DNA from: an uncultured Collinsella sp.
Lineage (GTDB): Bacteria > Actinomycetota > Coriobacteriia > Coriobacteriales > Coriobacteriaceae
Assembly (NCBI GenBank): GCA_900757505.1
Contig: CAAEOE010000078.1
Span: 1-30,489, forward strand
Length of the DNA stretch: 30,489 nucleotides
Direction of reading: 5' to 3'
The translations under genes were made by a program, and so were the position numbers. Position 1 is the first letter of the stretch, and every line of letters starts with the position of its first letter. This document shows, piece after piece, positions 6,913 to 14,622 of this stretch. The notes under the pieces were generated by a model. It worked only from the letters and a program-made list of their open reading frames with translations. It did not search any database and was not told the DNA's origin.

Positions 6913-9654
6913 TCACTCGTCGAGCAGGAGGTCCGAGGAGCCGAGGCGCTCTTCTCGCGCCGGGGCGGCGCTCACGCTTATGTAGTCGAAGACATATGCG
7001 ATCTCGCTTACGGGAACCTCTACGCGATAGCGCGTCGAGATGCTCGAGAAGCTCTGCCTGAAGGACTCGATGAAATCGGCGCGTTCCTCCTCGAAGCGGT
7101 CCTGGCCAACGTAGGTCTCAATGGGGTTTCTGGTAACAAGGCGCTCGACGAGACAGCAGAGGTGAACGTAGAGCCCAATGATGGCGTTGCTGCCGATCTT
7201 CTCACCTGTCCTGCGCTGAAGCTCGTGCACGGCGCTCTCGATCTCATGGAATAGCCGCTCCGGGTCGAGGATGGTAATGGAGCGGATGACGTTCTGCAGC
7301 GTCATGTTCGAGAGCAGCTTCTCGTGGAAAGAAGAGAGCTCGGAAGCGTCAAGCCACCTGCCGAACACGGCATCAACCTTAGAGGCGGACGCCGTCGACA
7401 TGATGTCCTCGAGGGCGACGAAGGGGACGGAGGCGACCCCGGGGTCTCCCGTGCCGATGACGGCGCAGACGCGGTGCTCGGAGAAAACGGCGTCGTTCGA
7501 CCCGTTCGCGACGAGCTGCTTGAAGGGCCTCGTGAGCAGGCGCGCGCCTATGGTGCGCGGGAGGCTCTGCGAGACGAGCTGGCGTATCCTCTCCGCGGCG
7601 TCGACCCCGGACTCGGAGCAGAAGACGATGGCGTCCTCACGGTTGACGCGCTCGATCACCTTGCAGTGCGTCACGCACGCGGCGGTCGCATCGCCAAGAA
7701 CCTCGGCGATGGACTTGCCGCCGAGCAGCCCGACCCCGATCTCGAGCGCAAGACCGGTAGAGACGTTGTTCACCACGCCGATAGTGGAGTCGGTAACGTT
7801 CTCGAGGGCCTTATAGGCCTCCTCCAAAGAGCCCATGTCGACGAGGAACACGACCCCGGTGCAGTAGGAATGGCGGTCGACGAGGCGCTGGAGCGGACCG
7901 ACGATGTCCTTCAGCTGCTGGTCGTAGGGCATGTCGACAGCCTCGTACACATGCATGCCGAGCATACGGTTCGCCGCGTCGGCGATGCTCGTCGCCGTTG
8001 AGTAGCCGTGGGACAAGATGACGCAGAGCGTCCGAAGGGCCTTCGCATCGCGAGACTCCGATGCGACGCACAGCGTCAGAAGCGTCTTCGTGAAGTGATC
8101 GAGCGAGATTCCCAGCGCCCCTTCCACGTCTGCGGCGACCTGATCGGAGACACTCGAGGCAAACGGCAATTCGGAGGTCACGGCACCGAGGAGATGGGAG
8201 ATTTGCTCCGCGCAGGCAGACTTTCGCTTAGCCAGGCCGATACCCGGCCACAACTGCAGGCAAATCTCCTGGGCCAGTAGAAAAGCGACCTTCCTCGAAA
8301 GCTCGATGCCATAAGAAGAGCCTGCGTCGGCAAGGACCGCGCCCACGACGCGCTCGAAGGCGCGCGACCTCGAGGAGGCGACGCCGTGGTCGAAGATCAA
8401 GTGATCCTCAACGCCGCGCACAGCGGAGACAGCTTGCGAGACAAGCTCGGAGACAGAGAGCTCCCCGGCGCAGAATCGCTCATCGAGGGAGCACAGGGCA
8501 TCGAGCGCCTGCTCGACCGGCCCTGTGCTCTCGGCGGCATCCAGAGACGCGTCGATCAGAACGCCATCGTCGGGCTGTTGATCGATCTGCGCGGAGGAGA
8601 GGAGCCCGCTGGGAAGAAGATACGGGCGAACGACGACGTAGTCGCCCTCGCGATTGAGGAACGCTTTGGCGCAGCAGTTCGTCACGCAGGCGCGCAAGCC
8701 GGCGATGTTATCGGAAAAGTCCGCGTTCACGAGGCAACGGTATGCGCCGCGGCTGATCTTCACATCAGAACCGATTCGGCACCCCTCGCTGCGCAGGAAG
8801 CTCAAGATGAGATCCTCGCGCTCCTCGGGGGTCCGCTCCTTGAGTGAGGGGACGCGGGCACAGATGGGCATTTTGCTGTAGGCCGAGGAAACCTTCAGGT
8901 CATCGGCGGATAGCGTCGTCGAAAGAACGAGGCGAGCGCGCGGCGCATCCTGGGAGGCATCGAGCCCGAGGGCCGTCGCAAGGCAGTGCTCCATCGCAGA
9001 GGGAGAGAGTGCCTCGATGCCGTTGACAAAGACCACACCCCCGCGCGCTTTCGCGATCGACTCGTCAAGAAGCCCGTTGAACGAGGCGGCGTCCGGGACC
9101 CCGGCGCAGTCGATGCGCACATAGGAGGAGTCGCGGGACAGCAAGCCCTGGTTCTTGCCGTACTCGTACACAAGGCGAGAAAGGAAAGACTTACCGACAC
9201 CCACGCCGCCGCTCAAGAGGATGGGCAGGCCAAACGGAGGGTACTGAACCGCAGCCTTGCACTGCTCGACAACGGAGCTGAGGCTCATGTCGAAGCCCAC
9301 GGCACGCGCGAAGTCGCGGTGATCGGCGATTCCCGTCGCCTGGATGAGGTCGGCGAGCGAGGCGTACTCGCTTGCAGAGAGCTTTACCTGAAAACGCTTC
9401 TGGAACGCGCGGCGATGAAAATAACGGACAGGCCTGCCCGCCACCTTAACCACAAGACCGGCGCGAACAAGGTCGTTGAGGTACTGGCTCGCCAGGCTCC
9501 TGGAGATGATGAGCGTCTCGGCGATGTCGGAGGTGGACAGACGGGCAAGGTCGTCGAGCGAGACGGCAGAGGTGAGGGCCTCGAGATGCTCGAGAATCCT
9601 GTCCCTCATGTCGACGGGTTTCTTTGCCAAGCTGTCCTGTGTGGTCTTGTCCAT
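6913..9654 (-). CDS. LevR-like PTS-controlled transcriptional regulator with degenerate AAA+ domain
   Basis: This 913-residue protein has the LevR layout. A winged helix-turn-helix lies at about 15-85, an AAA+ domain at about 110-345 with Walker A GGVGVGKS at 149-156 and the lid PSLKERTPEERE at 269-280. A PRD follows at about 370-530, an EIIA-Man-like domain with H549 in LSHGYSTA, an EIIB-like segment IVFCSESGVDAA at 676-687, and a C-terminal PRD with H831 in YVHLCCLVERL. Two core features of sigma-54 activators are missing. The GAFTGA loop is absent between VRIDCAG and GGVVFV, and Walker B reads VVFVNGIE (207-214) in place of a form like FLDEIH. It probably senses the PTS phosphorylation state and controls the operator region downstream, but by a mechanism unlike classical LevR. 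AGGAGG lies 9 bases before the ATG. Confidence 0.85.
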   Translation of the reverse strand: MDKTTQDSLAKKPVDMRDRILEHLEALTSAVSLDDLARLSTSDIAETLIISRSLASQYLNDLVRAGLVVKVAGRPVRYFHRRAFQKRFQVKLSASEYASLADLIQATGIADHRDFARAVGFDMSLSSVVEQCKAAVQYPPFGLPILLSGGVGVGKSFLSRLVYEYGKNQGLLSRDSSYVRIDCAGVPDAASFNGLLDESIAKARGGVVFVNGIEALSPSAMEHCLATALGLDASQDAPRARLVLSTTLSADDLKVSSAYSKMPICARVPSLKERTPEEREDLILSFLRSEGCRIGSDVKISRGAYRCLVNADFSDNIAGLRACVTNCCAKAFLNREGDYVVVRPYLLPSGLLSSAQIDQQPDDGVLIDASLDAAESTGPVEQALDALCSLDERFCAGELSVSELVSQAVSAVRGVEDHLIFDHGVASSRSRAFERVVGAVLADAGSSYGIELSRKVAFLLAQEICLQLWPGIGLAKRKSACAEQISHLLGAVTSELPFASSVSDQVAADVEGALGISLDHFTKTLLTLCVASESRDAKALRTLCVILSHGYSTATSIADAANRMLGMHVYEAVDMPYDQQLKDIVGPLQRLVDRHSYCTGVVFLVDMGSLEEAYKALENVTDSTIGVVNNVSTGLALEIGVGLLGGKSIAEVLGDATAACVTHCKVIERVNREDAIVFCSESGVDAAERIRQLVSQSLPRTIGARLLTRPFKQLVANGSNDAVFSEHRVCAVIGTGDPGVASVPFVALEDIMSTASASKVDAVFGRWLDASELSSFHEKLLSNMTLQNVIRSITILDPERLFHEIESAVHELQRRTGEKIGSNAIIGLYVHLCCLVERLVTRNPIETYVGQDRFEEERADFIESFRQSFSSISTRYRVEVPVSEIAYVFDYISVSAAPAREERLGSSDLLLDE

Positions 9655-9828
9655 GACTTCTTACCTCCTCGTACAAGGAGTATAAGGGGAGAACAGAGAA
9701 CGGAAGGGGGCGCGTGGGGGAATCAACAGCTCCGAGGAAAAGTCCACCACTTGAGGGGCAGAAAACAACGGCCATTGAACATTCAGGGCCGACGCTCAAC
9801 ACTTCGGCTCGACACTTCGCTTTGGAAA

Positions 9829-9876
9829 GGGCCCCGGCGCGCCGGAGTCCCAACATAAAGAAGGGCCCCGGCGCGC
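9829..9876. repeat. GC-rich direct repeat, possible terminator pair after the nucleosidase fragment
   Basis: GGGCCCCGGCGCGC occurs at 9829-9842 and again at 9863-9876. The first copy continues into a self-complementary CCGGCGCGCCGG. On the minus strand each copy can fold into a hairpin, followed by CCCTTCTTT or CCCTTTCC, so these may be duplicated terminators of the former mtnN gene. Nothing else is supported in the 227-base gap 9655-9881. Confidence 0.4.
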
Positions 9877-9881
9877 AGGGC

Positions 9882-10256
9882 CTAAAGCTTAACCATGCGC
9901 GCGGCGATGCGGGCGCAGTCGCAGGCGGCCTTCTTCTCGAAGGTGTTGTAGTCGACGACCCGGCTCTCGGCGCAGGGCTTGTCGCTGATGGCGCGCACGA
10001 CGACGAGGGGCACGCCGTTGAGATAGGCGGCCTGCGCGATGGTGCAGCCCTCCATCTCGCAGCACAGGTCGCCGAAGATCGCGAGGATTCGCTCCTTCTG
10101 TTCCGCGGGCGAGACAAACTGGTCGCCGGAGACGACGCAGCCCTTGAGGACCTTAATGTCGGGGGCGACGGCGGCCGCGGCGGCGCACGCCGCCAGCAAG
10201 GGCCGGAACGGATCGCGCAAGATCAAGGCGTAGCCCGGGAGGTCGGGCGTTACCGT
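9882..10256 (-). pseudogene. mtnN: 3' part of an MTA/SAH nucleosidase gene, 5' end lost
   Basis: The frame preserves about 125 C-terminal residues: LPGYALILRD, VVSGDQFVS, CCEMEGCTIAQAAYLNGVPLVVVRAISD and a normal end RMVKL. EMEG with the glutamate that contacts the ribose and the ISD aspartate, the catalytic acid, are the signature of 5'-methylthioadenosine/S-adenosylhomocysteine nucleosidase, an enzyme of about 230 residues. The N-terminal half, which carries part of the active site, is missing. At about 10256 the sequence runs straight into transposase sequence on the opposite strand, so the gene was cut by the insertion or by later deletion. The frame stays open across the junction to 10406, but that extension is transposon antisense. 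Confidence 0.82.
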
Positions 10257-10257
10257 C

Positions 10258-10657
10258 AGCCGACGCCGCGTCTGCCGCATCATGAGGGAGAACGGCCTGG
10301 CCGGCGCATACGGCAGGAAGAGGTTCAAGGTGCACCCCGGGGCGGTCAACGAGGCCGACGTGTCGAACGTCGTCGCGCGCGGCTTCGGCGGCAGGGCGCC
10401 GTGCACCCATATATGCAGCGACTTGGCCTGCGTGCGCGTCGGGACGTCGTGGAACTACGTCTGCCTGCTCGTCGACCTCTGCAACGGGGAGATCGTCGGC
10501 CACTCCGAAGGACCGAGGAGGGACGCGCGAGCTCCGAGCCAAGCTCTTGGATTACGTGCACTGGTACAACAACTTCAGGATCCACTCGACGCTGGGCTAC
10601 ATGTCGCCGGTCGAGTTCAGGGAGGCGGGGCCGTCCCTCCCGGAATCGTCCAAATAA
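10258..10657 (+). pseudogene. Decayed IS3-type transposase (OrfB), internal deletion and frameshift
   Basis: From 10258 one frame reads RRRVCRIMRENGLAGAYGRK and continues to CSDLACVRVGTSWNYVCLLV and GEIVGHSEG, the N-terminal part of an IS3/IS150-group integrase with the first aspartate of the DDE triad. At about 10529 the homology shifts frame to ELRAKLLDYVHWYNN and FRIHSTLGYMSPVEF, the usual C-terminus, ending at the TAA at 10655-10657. The middle, with the second aspartate and the glutamate, is gone. GCCAATCCA occurs at 10663-10671 and 10674-10682 near the probable right end. The element cannot move. Confidence 0.85.
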
Positions 10658-11364
10658 GTGTTGCCAATCCATAGCCAATCCAGCCATCATCTCCGCGAAG
10701 GCGGACGTCAGGAAAAGCTCGGCTTGAGCTCGGTCGGACGCGGTCTGTGGGGCATCATTCAGGCTCAGGGGGTCTCCTTGTCTTCTTCGGTCGCAACCTG
10801 AATGATAGGGACGGCCCCTTCTCTCTTTCCCCTTCGTTTTCGACGCGTCACCCTCTCGGCGGGCTTAAGGCCCGCGCTCGCGGGTGCAGGGGCTACGCCC
10901 AAACCCCAAAAACGTAACGCCGTGCTCGAAGCGTTTCCGGACGTCAGCGTAATCTCAAATCCGGTTCGTCAACTCATGGGCAAGCCACCTGAGACTACTC
11001 ATTTCTCCTACTGGCAATGAAGACCTGCGACCTGCAGTTTTGCAAACTGCTTGAAAGCCACCTGCGTTGATTCACTTCCTATTGCAGCTGGCGGCTTGCA
11101 CGCGAAAAGGCATTTAAGTTTCAAAACGGGCGTTTTCGGCGCTATCGAGCCTCCAAAGGCATCCCGCCGCGCCCTTTGGGACAAAAACAAAAACTCAAAG
11201 CCCTGAGTTCGAAAATAGTTTTTGGAGTTGTCCCGACTTTTGTCCCCGAAGCCGACGAAACGCGACAGGGTGTCACCTGGCGGCACTCGATTCGAGACGG
11301 CACCGAAAACTGGATGCAACCGGAATGACGGGACGGCAGAACCGAAGCCATCGAGTGGGGATAG
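10658..11364. other. About 700-base spacer without a supported gene
   Basis: Several short frames are open here on both strands, but none has a start with a ribosome binding site or a recognisable protein. Visible structures are an inverted repeat ATCATTCAGG (10754-10763) with CCTGAATGAT (10797-10806), a GGGC-ttaag-GCCC hairpin near 10861-10873, and GCAGTTT-tgc-AAACTGC at 11034-11050. An imperfect direct repeat starts AAGCCACCTG at about 10983 and 11054. I take it as degenerate or repetitive intergenic sequence left by the rearrangement between the IS3 scar and the ribosomal cluster. Confidence 0.5.
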
Positions 11365-11398
11365 AAAAAGGCCCGGGTGCCGTGGCATCCGAGCCTTT
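11365..11398 (-). terminator. Terminator of the ribosomal protein cluster
   Basis: On the minus strand AAAGGC (11393-11398) and GCCTTT (11367-11372) close a long, slightly imperfect stem whose inner part pairs TGCC with GGCA; a run of Ts follows. It lies 27 bases beyond the rplX stop codon, which marks rplX as the end of the operon. Confidence 0.85.
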
Positions 11399-11425
11399 GC
11401 TAGCAACTTAACTGTTGCGGGCAGC

Positions 11426-11731
11426 TTAGAACTTGTGGCCGCACTTCTTGCAGACGCGCAGCTTGTTCTTGCCGTCCTTCTCGTGACCGACGCGGGTAAC
11501 CTTACCGCACTCGGGGCAAACGAGATTGACGTTGGAGGCGTCGATGGGAGCCTCCTGCGAAACGATGCCGCCCTGCTGGTTGGCAGCGTTGGGCTTGACG
11601 GCCTTCTTGACGACCGAAACGCCCTCGACAACGACCTTGTTCTCGGCGGGGAGAGCACGCAGGACAACGCCCTGCTTGCCGCGATCCTTACCAGAGAGAA
11701 CCTGGACCTTATCGCCCTTCTTGATATACAT
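11426..11731 (-). CDS. rplX: 50S ribosomal protein L24
   Basis: 101 residues with the KOW motif KGDKVQVLSGKDRGKQGVV at 5-23, which binds 23S rRNA domain I early in 50S assembly. The C-terminal part carries a zinc ribbon, C72-P-E-C75 and C94-K-K-C97, as in many bacterial L24 proteins. It starts 13 bases after rplN with an AGGGGAG site. It is the last gene of the cluster here; rplE, which normally follows, is absent. Confidence 0.97.
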   Translation of the reverse strand: MYIKKGDKVQVLSGKDRGKQGVVLRALPAENKVVVEGVSVVKKAVKPNAANQQGGIVSQEAPIDASNVNLVCPECGKVTRVGHEKDGKNKLRVCKKCGHKF

Positions 11732-11744
11732 ATATCTCCCCTAA

Positions 11745-12113
11745 CTACAGGGTCTCGGGAGCGAGCGAGACGATCTTCATGTACTTCTTGTCACGAAGCT
11801 CGCGAGCGACGGGCCCGAAGATACGGGTGCCGACGGGCGAACCATCGTTGTTGATGACAACGCAGGCGTTCTCATCAAAGCGAATGTAGGAGCCATCCTT
11901 GCGGCGGATCTCCTTAACGGTGCGAACGACGACGCAACGGACAACGTCCTTCTTCTTGACGTTGGCGCCAGGGGTAGCCTCCTGGACAGCACCGATGAAC
12001 ACATCGCCGATGCCTGCATAACGACGCTTGGAACCGCCAAGCACCTTGATGCAGCGAATCTTGCGAGCGCCGGAGTTGTCGGCGACGTTCAGCATGGTTT
12101 GCATCTGAATCAT
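11745..12113 (-). CDS. rplN: 50S ribosomal protein L14
   Basis: 122 residues, the full usual length, starting MIQMQTMLNVADNSGARKI and ending FMKIVSLAPE-like (KYMKIVSLAPETL). L14 sits at the subunit interface and contacts L19 and 16S helix 14. A GGAGG site precedes the ATG. It is separated from rpsQ by 118 bases holding a hairpin, whereas most genes of this cluster are within 50 bases of each other. Confidence 0.97.
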   Translation of the reverse strand: MIQMQTMLNVADNSGARKIRCIKVLGGSKRRYAGIGDVFIGAVQEATPGANVKKKDVVRCVVVRTVKEIRRKDGSYIRFDENACVVINNDGSPVGTRIFGPVARELRDKKYMKIVSLAPETL

Positions 12114-12173
12114 GGTAGATGTTCCTCCGAACTAAGAACCGAAGAGAGGTGCGCAGCCTTTATACGGCCCGTG

Positions 12174-12192
12174 GTATGCAAGCCAGGCATAC
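12174..12192. other. Hairpin in the rpsQ-rplN gap
   Basis: GTATGC (12174-12179) and GCATAC (12187-12192) flank 7 bases. On the minus strand it is followed within 20 bases by GTATAAAGG, which contains a TATAAA that could be a -10 element. The 118-base gap may carry a secondary promoter or an RNA control site for rplN-rplX. No clear -35 is visible. Confidence 0.35.
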
Positions 12193-12231
12193 GCACATCT
12201 TCGGAAACGTACAAGTCGTAAGAGCGACTGC

Positions 12232-12492
12232 TTATTTAGCGCGCTCGACGACCTCGATGAGGCGCCAACGCTTCATCTTGGACATAGGACGGGTCTCCAT
12301 AACGCGGACGGTATCGCCCACGCCAGCCGTGCACTCCTCGTCGTGAGCGTGCAGCTTCTTGGAGCTGGTCATCATCTTGCCGTACTTGGGGTGACGCTTG
12401 CGCTCGGTGATGGTGACAACGATGGTCTTGGCACCGGAGACGGAGGTAACGACACCCGTACGGACCTTACGCGAGTTACGCGAATCAGTCAT
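12232..12492 (-). CDS. rpsQ: 30S ribosomal protein S17
   Basis: 86 residues, with the S17 core GVVTSVSGAKTIVVTI and the conserved HDEECTAGVGDTVRVMETRPMSKMKRWRL-type C-terminal half (shown here only as landmarks HDEE, GDTV, RPMSK). It is a primary 16S rRNA-binding protein of the 5' domain. An AAGGAG site lies 6 bases before the ATG, 16 bases after rpmC. Confidence 0.96.
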   Translation of the reverse strand: MTDSRNSRKVRTGVVTSVSGAKTIVVTITERKRHPKYGKMMTSSKKLHAHDEECTAGVGDTVRVMETRPMSKMKRWRLIEVVERAK

Positions 12493-12508
12493 GTTCTCTC
12501 CTTAGGTC

Positions 12509-12724
12509 CTACTCGGCGACAGCGGACTTCTCCGCTGCGATCTCGCGGGCGCGCTGCTCCGTGAGGACGCGAGCGATGTCCTTCTTCACGGTGTTGACGC
12601 GAGCGGTGTTGTCCAGCTGGCTGGTGGCCATCTGGAAACGAAGGTTAAAGAGCTCGGCGCGCATTTCCTTCAGCTTCTCAACGAGCTGAGCGTCCGAGAG
12701 CTCACGAATCTCTGCGGGCTTCAT
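12509..12724 (-). CDS. rpmC: 50S ribosomal protein L29
   Basis: 71 residues with the L29 pattern MKPAEIRELSDAQL, then KEMRAELFNLRFQMATSQL and N-terminal arginine-rich helix partners. L29 lies at the peptide exit with L23 and helps dock trigger factor and SRP. Its ATG shares one base with the rplP stop codon (TAATG), so translation is coupled. Confidence 0.96.
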   Translation of the reverse strand: MKPAEIRELSDAQLVEKLKEMRAELFNLRFQMATSQLDNTARVNTVKKDIARVLTEQRAREIAAEKSAVAE

Positions 12725-13227
12725 TAGTTCTCCTCCTTGGCGGCGGCGGCGTCCTCAGCAGCCCACTTGGCCTCGAGAGCGGCCTCCTCAGCCATCTCCT
12801 TCTCGATGCGCTGCTCAGCGTTCTTGGCAGCAACAATCTTGGTCTTGATGGGAAGCTTGTGCTGTGCAAGACGCAGAGCCTCGCGAGCGACCTCCTCGGG
12901 CACGCCCTTGACCTCGAACATGATGCGGCCGGGCTTGACGACGGCCACCCACTCCTCGGGGTTACCCTTACCAGAACCCATGCGAGTCTCGGCAGGCTTC
13001 TTGGTGATGGGCTTATCGGGGAAGATCGTGATGTAGACACGACCGCCACGCTTCATGTAGCGGGTCATGGCAATACGAGCGGCCTCGATCTGACGGTTGG
13101 TGATCCAATGGGCCTCGAGAGCCTGGATACCAAACTCGCCGAAATGCAGCTCGGTATTACCCTTGGCCTGGCCCTTCATGGAGCCACGCTGCACCTTGCG
13201 GTGAAGAATACGCTTAGGGGCAAGCAC
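12724..13227 (-). CDS. rplP: 50S ribosomal protein L16, with C-terminal extension
   Basis: The family core, MLAPKRILHRKVQRG to about residue 140, includes RGGRVYITIFPDKPITKKP and MGSGKGNPEEWVAVVKPG. L16 organises the A site and the peptidyl transferase centre. The protein has 167 residues against a usual 137-145. The extra tail, about 25 residues of Ala and Glu with a few Lys, follows the normal end. The start is GTG at 13225-13227, sharing its first base with the rpsC stop TAG; the GGAGGGG just upstream serves as the ribosome binding site. Confidence 0.96.
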   Translation of the reverse strand: MLAPKRILHRKVQRGSMKGQAKGNTELHFGEFGIQALEAHWITNRQIEAARIAMTRYMKRGGRVYITIFPDKPITKKPAETRMGSGKGNPEEWVAVVKPGRIMFEVKGVPEEVAREALRLAQHKLPIKTKIVAAKNAEQRIEKEMAEEAALEAKWAAEDAAAAKEEN

Positions 13228-13937
13228 TACTGACCCCTCCTCTCGGAGTTACGACGACGAGGACGGGAAGAGCCCTCGAGTGCAGGGTTGGGAACAGGCT
13301 GGCCCGGGAGCTTCTCGCCCAGGTAGATCCAGACCTTCACGCCGCAAGCGCCCATGGTGGTGCTGGCGACAGCCGTGCCGTAGTCGATCTTGGCACGGAG
13401 GGTGTGCAGAGGCACGCGACCCTCGCGGTACCACTCACGACGGCCCATCTCGGCACCGCCGAGACGACCGGAGCACTGGATACGGATACCCTTAGCGCCG
13501 GCCTTGCGGGCGGACTGGACAGCCTTGCGCATAGCGCGACGGAAGGCAACGCGGCCCTCGAGCTGCTCGGCGATAGACTGAGCAACGAGGTTGGCGTCGA
13601 GCTCGGGGCGCTTGATCTCGACAACGTCGACGGAGAGCTGGCCCTTGGAGACGCCAGCGACCTTCTCGAGCTCGGTGCGGAGGGTATCGATCTCGGCACC
13701 CTTCTTACCGATGACAACGCCGGGGCGAGCGGTGAGGATGATGACCTTCACCTTGTCGCCAGCGCGCTCAATCTCGACGCGGGAGACAGCTGCGCGGGAA
13801 AGACGCTTCTCGAGGTACTTGCGGATCTCGAGATCGTTACCGAGGGTCTTAGCGTAATCCTTCTCTGCGAACCAGCGGGAGCGCCAGTTCTCGGTGATGC
13901 CAAGACGGAAGCCGGTGGGGTAGACTTTCTGACCCAT
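13227..13937 (-). CDS. rpsC: 30S ribosomal protein S3
   Basis: 236 residues. It starts MGQKVYPTGFRLGITENWRS, carries the KH-2 domain with VVIGKKGAEIDTLR near residues 74-87, and the C-terminal domain with GRLGGAEMGRREWYREGRVP. The basic tail ends PRRRNSERRGQ. S3 forms part of the mRNA entry helicase of the 30S subunit. The AAGGAGG site lies inside the end of rplV, 11 bases before the ATG. Confidence 0.97.
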   Translation of the reverse strand: MGQKVYPTGFRLGITENWRSRWFAEKDYAKTLGNDLEIRKYLEKRLSRAAVSRVEIERAGDKVKVIILTARPGVVIGKKGAEIDTLRTELEKVAGVSKGQLSVDVVEIKRPELDANLVAQSIAEQLEGRVAFRRAMRKAVQSARKAGAKGIRIQCSGRLGGAEMGRREWYREGRVPLHTLRAKIDYGTAVASTTMGACGVKVWIYLGEKLPGQPVPNPALEGSSRPRRRNSERRGQ

Positions 13938-13943
13938 ACAGCT

Positions 13944-14315
13944 TTACGCCTCCTTTCGAGGAGCAACGACGACGGTGATGTGGGAAGTACGCTTCAGAAT
14001 GCGAGAAGCGGAACCCTTGGCGCGGGGACGGATGCGCTTAAGCGTCGGACCCTCGTCAACATAGGCAGCGGCGACAACCAGGTTGTCGGCACGCAGACCG
14101 TTGTTGTTCTCGGCGTTCGCAACGGCGGAACGGAGAACCTTCTCGACATCCACGGCGACGGCGCGGTCGCAGAAGTGGAGGATGTCGAAGGCCTGAGCGA
14201 CAGGCTTGCGGCGGATCAGATCGACCACCAGGCGGGCCTTGCTGGGGGAAACACGCACGTACTTAGCGACGGCGCGAACCTCGGTGGCCTCAGTTTCAAT
14301 AGACTTAGTTGCCAT
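13944..14315 (-). CDS. rplV: 50S ribosomal protein L22
   Basis: 123 residues with the L22 features: AVAKYVRVSPSKARLVVDLI, then AVANAENNNGL and the C-terminal beta-hairpin AKGSASRILKRTSHITVVV, which reaches into the exit tunnel and is where macrolide-resistance changes occur in other bacteria. It follows rpsS by 14 bases. The first 15 residues are a short extension rich in Glu and Thr. Confidence 0.97.
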   Translation of the reverse strand: MATKSIETEATEVRAVAKYVRVSPSKARLVVDLIRRKPVAQAFDILHFCDRAVAVDVEKVLRSAVANAENNNGLRADNLVVAAAYVDEGPTLKRIRPRAKGSASRILKRTSHITVVVAPRKEA

Positions 14316-14329
14316 TTACGGTTAACCCC

Positions 14330-14590
14330 CTATTTGGCCTTGTGGCCACGGAACGTACGAGTCGGCGCGAACTCGCCGAGCTTGTGACCAACCATGGACT
14401 CGGTAACATACACGGGCACATGCTTGCGGCCGTCGTGGACGGCGATGGTGTGACCAACCATCTCGGGGAAGATGGTGGACGCGCGGGACCAGGTCTTCAC
14501 GACGTCCTTCTTGCCAGCCTCGTTCATCGCGGTGATACGCGAGAGAAGGCGAGTCTCCACGAACGGGCCCTTTTTGAGACTTCTGCTCAT
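14330..14590 (-). CDS. rpsS: 30S ribosomal protein S19
   Basis: 86 residues. The start MSRSLKKGPFVETRLLSRI and the segments SRASTIFPEMVGHTIAVHDG and VGHKLGEFAPTRTFRGHK are diagnostic. S19 lies in the 30S head with S13. An AGGAGA site lies 8 bases before the ATG; rplB ends 32 bases upstream. Confidence 0.97.
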   Translation of the reverse strand: MSRSLKKGPFVETRLLSRITAMNEAGKKDVVKTWSRASTIFPEMVGHTIAVHDGRKHVPVYVTESMVGHKLGEFAPTRTFRGHKAK

Positions 14591-14622
14591 AAGTGCTTTC
14601 TCCTAAAACTCGGTATCCGAAA

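Noticed and set aside
5557..7254. 565-codon open frame on the plus strand
   Set aside because: Antisense to EIIC, EIIB and the end of the regulator, with Gly/Asp/Glu/His-rich composition typical of reverse-complement frames in GC-rich genes.
10802..11020. 72-codon frame on the plus strand in the spacer
   Set aside because: No ribosome binding site, no recognisable domain, and it crosses inverted repeats; treated as noncoding.
11008..11425. Minus-strand frame continuing from antisense of rplX into the spacer
   Set aside because: It has no start outside the rplX region and runs through the operon terminator; no family is recognisable.
13404..14387. 327-codon open frame on the plus strand
   Set aside because: Antisense to rpsC and rplV, which are certain genes.
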